Origin: PALSA-1003 sp963791945
GTDB taxonomy: Bacteria > Pseudomonadota > Gammaproteobacteria > Burkholderiales > Casimicrobiaceae
Length of the DNA: 64,000 nucleotides
Assembly: GCA_963791945.1 (NCBI GenBank)
Contig: CAWBUD010000002.1
Location: 992,001 to 1,056,000 of the forward strand
Direction of reading: 5' to 3'
This document shows positions 7,696-14,908 of this stretch, piece by piece. The notes below the pieces were generated by a model. The model searched no databases and was not told the origin of the DNA. It was given only the letters and a program-made list of their open reading frames with translations. A program made the translations under genes and the position numbers. Every line of letters starts with the position of its first letter. Within the stretch, counting starts at the first letter, position 1.

Positions 7696-9225
7696 TCACC
7701 GATTGCCGCGCCGCCTTGAATCGAGCTCGATGCGCCACGGATTGTCTTCGGATCGATAACCCGCACGCTCCATGGCGATGGCTTGCAGGAGCATGAGATC
7801 CGAAACCGCTTCGCGGGAGAACCCGCCGGACGGCTTGCGCGGGCTGACCAGGATCTCGCGCAGATAGGCGATCACCTTGGGCCTGCCCCAGTCGCGAATG
7901 ACCGACGCCACGATCTTGGGGTGTTCACGCTCCAGGACCGAGTACGCAGATCTCTGTTCGGCGTAGCGAAAGAGATCGTCGTCGAAGGTCGCTTCTTCGT
8001 CCGGCACTGGCTGCGGCCCCGGGAACGGCGCCTGTTTGGACTCGTCTTCTTCGTTGCGCGGCGTCGGCGCCGCCGCCGCGAGCATCGGCGGAGCGGCCTC
8101 ACGCAATTCTTCGTCGCCGTCGTCCGCCGCCGGGCACGTGGGTTCCGGTGGCGCGACGCTGTCAAGCCCCAGCGGGGCAACGCTGCTCGCCAGCGGCGTG
8201 CGGCGCGACCGGACAACCATGACCGCGAGCGCGAGAGCAAGCCCCAGCAGCAGGATAGAGACGAGCCATGGACTGGGTTGCCATGCGGGCGGTGCAGGCG
8301 CCTTCGCGGCACGCTCGGCTGAGTCACGGGCCGCGGTGGCTTCGCGCAGGTCCGCCTGCATTCGCTCGAGCGTTGCCGAAAGCTCGGCGATCCGCCGCTG
8401 CAGCACGATGGTCTCGGCTTCCACTTCCTGTCTGATTTCCTCGTCTGATTTTCCTCGCGCGATATCGCTCGCGCTCCGCGGGATGCCCTGATCCTGGCTG
8501 CTGCGGGAGACTCGAAGGCGCAGCTTGCTGTCCTCCTTAGCGCGAGGGACGACCGTGCCGTCGGCCGGCTTCGGTTTGGGCGTGCTCTTGGCCGCTCTTT
8601 GCGCGCGCTTCGCCGCGGCCGGCGGCGAGTCCGAGGCAGAGGGTCGGCCGGAGGGTACGGATGCCATCGACGATACGCCGGGGTGTGCCGCGGGCATCGC
8701 GTCTGCGACGATGACCGGCGAGTCGCGTGCCGACCGCGCGGTTTCGGCCTGCGGCGTCGCTTCGGCTACCGGCTCGCGAATGATCGGCGGATCGAGAAGC
8801 ACGGTGTACTCGTGCCGGATGCGCAACTTGCATCCAGCCTGGATCGTTACCGACATCGCCGGGTCATTCGCCACCGTATTGCTGCTCACGATGACGAAGA
8901 CGCCCTGCGCGTTGCGCGCCAGCGTCGCGCGCCCGAAAACCATCTGAGGCAAATCGGCGGATCGTTCCGACTCGCTGGCGACAAGCCGGAAGCATTCTGG
9001 CGCAAGCTCGTCGTCCGCCAGGTCGTCGGCGTTGACGAGAACCGGAATCGTGATGCGGAACGGCTCGCCGAGCGACGATTGCTGGACGATTTCGCCCAGC
9101 CCCAGCGCCGTGGCGGGTCCCACCAGCGTCAGCCACGATCCGATCGCGGCGCATATCGCCGCAATACGGAAGATCTGCGCGCGGCATTCCCCCCCGCGCG
9201 TTGTGAAAGTTGGTGGCGGCATCAT
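7696..9225 (-). CDS. FimV/TspA-like membrane protein
   Basis: 509 residues from ATG 9225; the frame is open further upstream but that part is Arg/Cys-rich noise. A signal peptide (FRIAAICAAIGSWLTLVGPA) leads straight into the FimV hallmark GLGEIVQQSSLGEPFRITI, and a periplasmic domain with paired cysteines follows. After a Pro/Lys linker comes a coiled coil (EEIRQEVEAETIVLQRRIAE onward), one membrane helix (WLVSILLLGLALALAVMVV) and a cytoplasmic tail of about 150 residues. No LysM domain is obvious and the tail lacks the long TPR array of Pseudomonas FimV, so it is a short member. FimV proteins organise polar and pilus functions. It is convergent with the cyclase/lipoprotein pair. Confidence 0.78.
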   Translation of the reverse strand: MMPPPTFTTRGGECRAQIFRIAAICAAIGSWLTLVGPATALGLGEIVQQSSLGEPFRITIPVLVNADDLADDELAPECFRLVASESERSADLPQMVFGRATLARNAQGVFVIVSSNTVANDPAMSVTIQAGCKLRIRHEYTVLLDPPIIREPVAEATPQAETARSARDSPVIVADAMPAAHPGVSSMASVPSGRPSASDSPPAAAKRAQRAAKSTPKPKPADGTVVPRAKEDSKLRLRVSRSSQDQGIPRSASDIARGKSDEEIRQEVEAETIVLQRRIAELSATLERMQADLREATAARDSAERAAKAPAPPAWQPSPWLVSILLLGLALALAVMVVRSRRTPLASSVAPLGLDSVAPPEPTCPAADDGDEELREAAPPMLAAAAPTPRNEEDESKQAPFPGPQPVPDEEATFDDDLFRYAEQRSAYSVLEREHPKIVASVIRDWGRPKVIAYLREILVSPRKPSGGFSREAVSDLMLLQAIAMERAGYRSEDNPWRIELDSRRRGNR

Positions 9226-9546
9226 GTCGCAAATAAGAGCGCGGCGAGGCGCACCGAGCCGGTGGCCCTGAACGACGCTGCGGATTACGGCAGCGCAGGA
9301 GCAGGAATCGTACCGAACCATCGCACCCGGGGCATCGGGCGCGTTTCGGTTGTCAGCTTGTGCAGCACAGATTTCTTGCGCGTGCGCGATCAGGCTTGTG
9401 GCGCGTGTGGTCGACTTGCGTCGCTGGGATCGCGATCGCTGCTGGCCGCAGCGCTCGCCGTGCGCTGGAAGGATATGGCGCTGGAGCGATCGTCCTGAAG
9501 AGCGGGCGCACCGGCAAGCACAGGGCCGCACCGAAGCGCGATCGCG

Positions 9547-10158
9547 TCAGGGCAGGGTGGCTCTTCCCGAAAGCCACGCGGCGCCGCGCGCGTAGAGGCG
9601 CTGGACTTCCGGGCCCTTGAGCGTCGGCATATCGCGCTTGACGGTGAAGCCGAGCCGGGTCTGAAGGTAGGCGAGGTGACGATAGCCTTCGGGAAACCGC
9701 GCGAGCAGACGCGGGTCGAGCCGCAGGCTGGCTGAGGGATCGAGCAGGTCGAGACGGTCCTTCTCGTAGATCGGCTGCCGCAGCACGATCGCCCACGCGT
9801 CGTCGCGCAACTCGAAGAAATCGTAGAAGCGTCCAGTGCACAGGACGTCGCAGGCGACGCCATCGATCGTCGCCCGTTGCGAGATCGTCATCTTGGTCTG
9901 CGCGATCCCACGATTCCCGCCGACATCGATCGACGAGCCGCCGAGAAAGTGAAGGATGCTCACGCCCTTGTCCCAGCCGCCGCGGCTCACTTCGATGAAG
10001 CGCTCGGCCGGCCCCTGGAACCAGGTCGCCATCATGATGGCGCCGGGATGCCACACCGCCCTGAAGCGCTCCCAGTCGCCGGAGTCGCGCCAGACGACCC
10101 AGTTCTCGACGACTTCGCGGATGCGCAGCCGTTCGATCTGCGCCGGGTCCATCGTCAT
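9547..10158 (-). CDS. SnoaL-like/NTF2-fold protein
   Basis: 203 residues from ATG 10158. The N-terminal ~140 residues have the cone-shaped NTF2/SnoaL pattern: RIREVVENWVVWRDSGDWER, then WHPGAIMMATWF and a later CTGRFYDFFELRDDAWAIVL. Members include small ring hydroxylases, dehydratases and isomerases of aromatic and polyketide pathways. The position directly downstream of gentisate dioxygenase and the 45-residue exported peptide, on the same strand with 2 bases between, places it in the aromatic-degradation operon. The specific reaction is not recognisable. Confidence 0.7.
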   Translation of the reverse strand: MTMDPAQIERLRIREVVENWVVWRDSGDWERFRAVWHPGAIMMATWFQGPAERFIEVSRGGWDKGVSILHFLGGSSIDVGGNRGIAQTKMTISQRATIDGVACDVLCTGRFYDFFELRDDAWAIVLRQPIYEKDRLDLLDPSASLRLDPRLLARFPEGYRHLAYLQTRLGFTVKRDMPTLKGPEVQRLYARGAAWLSGRATLP

Positions 10159-10160
10159 CG

Positions 10161-10298
10161 TTAGGGCTGCTTGCCCAGATCCTTCACGTCGGGAAACTTG
10201 TCGAACTCGACCGTTCCCTGGGCCGTCGGCGAGGCGGCGAGAAGCCAGAGCGATAACGCCAGGGCGCAAAGCGCTTCGCTCAGCAGGCATTTCACCAT
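10161..10298 (-). CDS. 45-aa exported peptide
   Basis: A strong ribosome site (AGGAGG about 5 bases before ATG 10298) starts a 45-residue product. Residues 1-27 form a clear signal peptide (CALALSLWLLAASPTAQG). That would leave a mature peptide of about 18 residues with charged character (VEFDKFPDVKDLGKQP). It lies between gentisate dioxygenase (20 bases upstream) and the SnoaL gene (2 bases downstream). The remnant could be the truncated start of a periplasmic substrate-binding protein, or a true small secreted peptide; I cannot decide. The ribosome site argues that it is translated. Confidence 0.6.
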   Translation of the reverse strand: MVKCLLSEALCALALSLWLLAASPTAQGTVEFDKFPDVKDLGKQP

Positions 10299-10318
10299 CG
10301 TTCCTCCTTGCAGTCGCT

Positions 10319-11362
10319 TCAGCTCAACGCTTCTTCCCGCCACAAGCCCAGCGCCTTCTGAGCCGGACGGTCGGAGTAACTGAACAGCACCGCGTCCTCG
10401 GCCGCTTCGTGGGCGACGGAGCACCACGACGGAACGACGAAGACGTCGTGAGCCCCCCAGCCGAAGTGTTTATCGCCGACGCGGCTCTCGCCGCGCCCTT
10501 CGACGACGCAGTAGACGGTGCCGTCGGTCGAGCGGCAGGGACGCCCGCGGAAGCCCGCCGGCAGCATCTGAACGAAGGCGCCGATCGTGGGCATCGGGTA
10601 GCCGCCGGTCGCCGGATTGGCGTACTGCATCTTGAATCCGTGGCTAGGATGCGGAGCGCCGCTGCGCCGGATGCGCTCCAGCGCCTCCCGGGTGCGCGCA
10701 TAGGGATAGCTGAAGATCGGCGTCGTATCCGAGCAGGCTTCATATTCCAGCGGCAGAAGGTTCGCGCCGAAGCGTGCCAGCGCGTCGCCTTCGGGCCTTG
10801 CGACGGGCTGCGACTCGTCGGGATAGCGCTCGGCGAAGCCGGTATCGAAGAACGCGACCATCGGAATGTCCAGTCCGTCGAGCCATACCACCGGGCCGTC
10901 GCCCGGATTGCCGTGATCGTGGAACGTCCACGACGGCGTGATGATGAAGTCCCCGGGATGCATGGTCGTGCGCTCGCCATCGACCGCCGTGTACGCGCCT
11001 TCGCCTTCGACCACCATGCGCAGCGCCGACTGTGTATGCCGATGGCTGGGCGCGACTTCGCCGGGCAGGATCAACTGCAGTCCGGCGTAGAGGCTGTGAG
11101 TGATCGACGATGCGCCGCGTAAGCCCGGGTTCTCGAGCACCAGCACGCGGCGCTCGGCCTCGCGCGCGCTGATCAGCCGCCCGGCCTCCATCAGATACGG
11201 CCTCACGTCGCGATACCGCCACAGTGCCGGGATGCACGCCGGTGCCGGGTGCGGCGGGACGAGATTGCCCAGCGCCTCCCACAGCGGCGTCAGGTTGTGT
11301 TGATCGATGCGAGCGTAAAACGCCTTGCGCTCGTCGGTTTGCTCGGCTTTGGCGAAGAGCAT
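10319..11362 (-). CDS. Gentisate 1,2-dioxygenase
   Basis: 347 residues, the usual length for the bicupin gentisate 1,2-dioxygenase family, which cleaves gentisate to maleylpyruvate using Fe(II). The N-terminal cupin holds the iron-ligand pattern SHRHTQSALRMVVEGEG (His107, His109) and TPSWTFHDHG (His148/His150), followed by a tryptophan-rich WLDGLDIPMV. The second cupin spans about 240-335 with VYCVVEGRGESRVGDKHF and VFVVPSWCSVAHEA. Downstream genes on the same strand are an exported peptide and a SnoaL-like protein. Upstream lie the remains of an FAD monooxygenase that would have supplied gentisate, so the operon has lost its hydroxylation step in this genome. Confidence 0.93.
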   Translation of the reverse strand: MLFAKAEQTDERKAFYARIDQHNLTPLWEALGNLVPPHPAPACIPALWRYRDVRPYLMEAGRLISAREAERRVLVLENPGLRGASSITHSLYAGLQLILPGEVAPSHRHTQSALRMVVEGEGAYTAVDGERTTMHPGDFIITPSWTFHDHGNPGDGPVVWLDGLDIPMVAFFDTGFAERYPDESQPVARPEGDALARFGANLLPLEYEACSDTTPIFSYPYARTREALERIRRSGAPHPSHGFKMQYANPATGGYPMPTIGAFVQMLPAGFRGRPCRSTDGTVYCVVEGRGESRVGDKHFGWGAHDVFVVPSWCSVAHEAAEDAVLFSYSDRPAQKALGLWREEALS

Positions 11363-11496
11363 GGGCGCTTCCAGTCTTCGATGATTTTCGCATACCGCGA
11401 CACGCGCGTCGCGGCGCTTTTAGCGAAAGCTCCGCACGTAGTCCGGCGCCGAAAAGAGCCACTCGAGGCGTCGTAATGGCGCTCGGCGGAGCGCCC

Positions 11497-11799
11497 TTAG
11501 TAGATCTCGTTGCGCACGAGCCGCGCCACGCCGTCGGCGTGGTAGACGAGTCCCGAACAATCGCGACGAGATCTGAACCCGGGACGCGCGCGCACGAGGT
11601 GTGAGCGCTCATAGCTCTGAAAGGCTGCGCCGAAGTCGCCTCGCGGAAGCGCAACATCCAGCGCCGATCTCGCCGAATTCCTGCGCCTGTTCCAGCACGA
11701 GCGCACGGAAGCCCTTGCGCGCGAGCCCAGCGCGCAGGCGAGGCCGCCGATACCTCCTCCGGCGATCACGACAGGCTGGTTGTCGCGGGCCTTGGTCAT
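11497..11799 (-). pseudogene. Remnant of FAD-dependent 3-hydroxybenzoate 6-hydroxylase-like monooxygenase
   Basis: The start is intact: ATG 11799, then a Rossmann/FAD motif PVVIAGGGIGGLACAL. One base is missing in the next codons; restoring it gives ARKGFRALVLEQAQEFGEIG, the expected beta2 acidic strand. Roughly 300 codons are then absent and the frame joins the family's C-terminus (DFGAAFQSYERSHLVRA). A second shift follows, where another frame reads RVQISSRLFG, and the remnant ends YHADGVARLVRNEIY and stop. Only about 100 of roughly 400 codons remain. The enzyme family converts 3-hydroxybenzoate (or salicylate) to gentisate and is normally encoded beside gentisate dioxygenase, which lies 135 bases downstream here. 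Confidence 0.85.
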
Positions 11800-12113
11800 G
11801 CGATGCGCTGGGAGGGCGAAGCGCAGCTACGCGATCCCGAGAACGAATACCGAAGACAACTTCCCGACCGCGCCGTCGCCGCCTCATTGTGCCAGAATGG
11901 CTCCATGGCGCGACCCGTCGTGCGCCCATCCGAGGCTATTGAGAAGCGCGGCGCGATGGCACACGGATCTGGCATACAGCGGCGCCCAGAGGCTGCATGA
12001 TCTTGACTCGCTCGCGCGGGCCTTCAAAAAATTTTGACCGGTACAAGAAGAGCGTTGCTGCCACCAATGGCTGTTTTCGCACGGCGAACATCTGAACCCA
12101 GGGAGGTTTTGTC
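11800..12113. other. Intergenic stretch with an A/T-rich inverted repeat
   Basis: No gene is visible. The only structure I see is TCAAAAAATTTTGA at 12024-12037, an inverted repeat with six-base arms, about 80 bases upstream of the fibre-like gene. It may be an operator or promoter UP-type element, but no good -35/-10 pair accompanies it. Confidence 0.4.
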
Positions 12114-13304
12114 ATGGCGAGCGTAGATAGAAACACGTTCAATGGTTTGGCCAAGATGACCGACGTCAATTCCGGCGGTCACTCGGAGCTGGACCCCTTC
12201 GACGGGGTATTCGTCTTCGGGATGGACGCGTTTCCCGCGTTCGCCATGACGTCGCGGTCGGCGATGAAGAATCAGACGATCGACGGCGGTTACGGCCGCG
12301 CCTTCAATGCCGGCCGCGGCATCGTCGGCGAGGGTGGCGACACGGGTCCGGGCGTCGTGGGGATCGCAGGCAGCGTCATCGCCCGGCCCTTCAAGGACAC
12401 TCCAAGAACCCTGTGGGAAGGACCCTTTCCCGGGCAGGGATGGCGCGCCGGCGTCGTCGGATTCGGTGCCGATCCCGCGACGAGAGGCGAGCGCGGTGCC
12501 GGCGACGCGGTCGGTGTGCTCGGCTTCGCGGCACAATCTCTTGGCGTGTGGGGAGCGTCCACGGCGATGCCCGGAGTACTCGGCAGCTCGAGCTCGCACA
12601 CCGGGGTTTACGGCTCGTCTCGGACCACGGGTGTCATAGGCGACGGTCGCGCCGGGCAGACCGGCGTGGAAGGCGTCGGAAGCTGGGCCGGGGTCTACGG
12701 ACATGTCGACTACGGCAATCCCAACCCGGATGGGGCGGGGGTGTTCGGCGCGGCGGCCGTCGATACAGACGACTGGGAGAGCTACACCGGCCGCGCCGGC
12801 GTCTTCGTCGGGCCTGTCGATGTCATCGGAGATCTGACCGTTACCGGAAATCAGGTCGTATGGGGCACGAAGAGCGCCGCAGCCAGGCACACCGACGGCA
12901 CGCATCGCCTGCTCTATTGCGTCGAGAGTCCGGAGAGTCAGTTCGAGGACTTCGGCGAGGCGCGGCTGGCGAAGGGGCGCGCCAAAGTGAAGCTCGACCG
13001 CGATTTCGCCGCCGTGGCGGACACCCGCCACTACCACGTCTTTCTCACGGCCTACGGTGACTCGAACGGACTCTATGTCGCGAATCGAACGACGCAGGGC
13101 TTCGAGGTTCGCGAGCAGGGAGGCGGTACGAGCGGGGTGAGGTTTTCCTACCGAATCGTCGCCAAGCGCAAGCACGTGACGACCAGGCGATTCCAGAAAG
13201 TGAAGCCGCCGAAACGACCGAAGATACCCGCGTCCATGGCTCGTCCTGACATCGATCTCGATTCGCTCCGGGCGGGCGGACAGCGAGCGGGACGCAGCAA
13301 GTAG
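12114..13304 (+). CDS. GVxG-repeat, phage-tail-fibre-like protein
   Basis: 396 residues from an ATG with a strong GGGAGG site. Residues ~60-215 contain at least eight GVxG turns at short spacing (GVVGIAGS, GVVGFGAD, GVLGFAAQ, GVWGAS, GVLGSSS, GVYGSS, GVIGDG, GVYGHV), a pattern that folds as stacked beta turns or a beta helix in tail fibres. The C-terminal domain (~245-360) reads VESPESQFEDFGEARLAKG and later DSNGLYVANRTTQGFEVREQ and SGVRFSYRIVAKRK. That module recurs in cell-surface and tail-fibre-like proteins. A basic Lys/Arg/Pro tail ends the protein. No signal peptide is present and no phage genes surround it, so it is an orphan adhesin-like or contractile-device accessory; the role is unknown. 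Confidence 0.65.
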   Translation: MASVDRNTFNGLAKMTDVNSGGHSELDPFDGVFVFGMDAFPAFAMTSRSAMKNQTIDGGYGRAFNAGRGIVGEGGDTGPGVVGIAGSVIARPFKDTPRTLWEGPFPGQGWRAGVVGFGADPATRGERGAGDAVGVLGFAAQSLGVWGASTAMPGVLGSSSSHTGVYGSSRTTGVIGDGRAGQTGVEGVGSWAGVYGHVDYGNPNPDGAGVFGAAAVDTDDWESYTGRAGVFVGPVDVIGDLTVTGNQVVWGTKSAAARHTDGTHRLLYCVESPESQFEDFGEARLAKGRAKVKLDRDFAAVADTRHYHVFLTAYGDSNGLYVANRTTQGFEVREQGGGTSGVRFSYRIVAKRKHVTTRRFQKVKPPKRPKIPASMARPDIDLDSLRAGGQRAGRSK

Positions 13305-13380
13305 GCCAGGCGCTAGGGCGTCGGCTCGCCGGCCGGCGCCGCTTTACGCCGGCTGGGCCGATCTCAAGCGCAAAGCGAGC

Positions 13381-13860
13381 TCAGGGCCGCGGGACGATGT
13401 ACGGGGGCGGCGGTGCTCCGCCTCGCACGCCTGCATGGCGGTGGATCCGCTGCCGCGGTGGATGCGGGCGGACGGGAGCGTAGCCGGCGACCGGGTAGGT
13501 GTAATAGTAGTCGCCGTAGTCTGAAACGTTCTCGGGCTCTGCTTCGGCGCGCACGGGTGCAACGATCGTTCTCTCGGCGACGAGCCGGTCGACGCTGAGG
13601 CGCTGAACCGTGCTCTGATCGAGCGCATCGCGCAAGCGCTCCAGTCGCGCAAGCGCCGCAGGGTCCGCCTCGCCCGCGCGGGTATCGAACGCCTGCCCGT
13701 CCTTGCAGGGCAGATCGGTATAGACGACATTGAGATGGGCGTCGAGGCAGCGATACACGATCGTGTTTGCCGCCTTGGCAGGATCGCCGATGAAAGCCAA
13801 GGAGAGGAGCGCGAGGCCAAGCGCAGCATTCGTCGTCGGGGTCAATCTCCATTGCGTCAC
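13381..13860 (-). CDS. DUF4124-like exported protein
   Basis: 159 residues from GTG 13860, which has a GGGAGA site 7 bases upstream and begins a signal peptide (TNAALGLALLSLAFIGDPAKA). Upstream in-frame sequence has no such features. The mature N-terminus reads TIVYRCLDAHLNVVYTDLPC, the DUF4124 pattern of a small beta domain with two cysteines, followed by a helical segment with Leu/Arg repeats (LARLERLRDALDQS). The tail is Tyr/Pro/His-rich. DUF4124 proteins are periplasmic or envelope-associated and of unknown function. It is convergent with the fibre-like gene. Confidence 0.72.
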   Translation of the reverse strand: MTQWRLTPTTNAALGLALLSLAFIGDPAKAANTIVYRCLDAHLNVVYTDLPCKDGQAFDTRAGEADPAALARLERLRDALDQSTVQRLSVDRLVAERTIVAPVRAEAEPENVSDYGDYYYTYPVAGYAPVRPHPPRQRIHRHAGVRGGAPPPPYIVPRP

Positions 13861-14434
13861 GATGTGTCTCCCGAGCCACGCGTTTCGGCGCTCGCAAAGC
13901 TTCTGACAATCTAACAGCGCTGCCGGCGATTTTACTCCCGCCGGAAAAAACGCCACGCTTCGGATCCGGCCACCCCACGGCGACCACGCGTCGGGGACGC
14001 GTCGCCGTTCTCTGCCGGGCAGACCGACCTGCCGCCGCGAACCGCCGCTAGGTAACGCCCTGCGGCACCTTCCCGCGCTGCGGCGAGCTGCTCCTGGCCC
14101 GCCAACGCGCATGCTGTACCGCAGGGAGGCGTCCGACGCCGCGCGCTAATCGACTGAGACTGTCCATTCGAGTCGAGCTTCCTGGTCTTGGAATCAAAGG
14201 CTTGCGCGTAACCTCGGCCGAGTTCTTGGTGTCATCACCCGCGCCGCCGCCCGCTGCAGCGTCTGCGTGCTATGCTAACGTCATAGAATGGCGCCGGCAC
14301 GACTTGGAGCGGGCACGAGCGTTGCGGAATCAGGGCGGGCACCCGGAACGGAGACTGCCCCTGCGGGGAAAGGTCGCGCCAGACCGCATTTGGCAGTCCT
14401 AGGGAATGGCGTGAGGAACGAGGAGGGTTATCAC
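13861..14434. other. Intergenic stretch between divergent exported-protein genes
   Basis: About 570 bases between two divergently transcribed exported proteins. Reading frames here are Arg-rich and lack ribosome sites. I see no RNA gene, repeat or convincing promoter pair, though the promoters of both flanking genes must lie here. Confidence 0.45.
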
Positions 14435-14908
14435 GTGCGGCAACGTACGGGCATGGAGAGTTCGATGACAGGAAGCAATCTTTGCGCTTCGGCGCAACCG
14501 CTAGCGCGCTGGTGGATCCTTGGTTTGGGTGCCACGCTTATCGCCTTGTCGGCCAAGCCGAACGCGGCGACATTCACGTACACTAATCCGAGCTGCAGCA
14601 GCTTCGTGGTTTCGGGGACCTCCCCGACGCAGACGGTGACCTGCGTGACCGGCGGCGGAGGAACGGCGCCGACCTGTGCGCCTTCGGCGAACCCGGCCTC
14701 ACCCGCGATCGGCCAGCAGACGACGATCAGCGCCAACTGCAGCAACCAGCCCACATCGTACGTATGGACGGGCGGCGCCTGCGGCACGTCGGGCGGGGCG
14801 ACATGCACAGTAGCCAAGAGCAAAGGGACGACGATCAACTTCACGGTCACGGCCAGCAACGGGTCGGGCACCGGTCCGACCGCGCAACTTGCCGTCACCT
14901 GGAAATAG
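14435..14908 (+). CDS. Exported protein with a six-cysteine Ig-like module
   Basis: 157 residues. GTG 14435 is chosen because AGGAGGG lies 7 bases upstream; ATGs at 14453 and 14465 are in frame but have weaker sites. A signal peptide (WWILGLGATLIALSAKPNAA) precedes one domain of about 105 residues with six cysteines: NPSCSSFVVSGTSPTQTVTC, then TCAPSANPASPAIGQQTTIS, ANCSNQPTSYVWTGGACG and CTVAKSKGTTINFTVTASNG. The fold looks like an Ig/PKD beta sandwich. The same module, with the same six cysteines and PTSYxWTGG core, ends the next protein. The stop overlaps the presumed start of that gene, so the two are co-translated. Function unknown; extracellular binding is plausible. Confidence 0.7.
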   Translation: MRQRTGMESSMTGSNLCASAQPLARWWILGLGATLIALSAKPNAATFTYTNPSCSSFVVSGTSPTQTVTCVTGGGGTAPTCAPSANPASPAIGQQTTISANCSNQPTSYVWTGGACGTSGGATCTVAKSKGTTINFTVTASNGSGTGPTAQLAVTWK

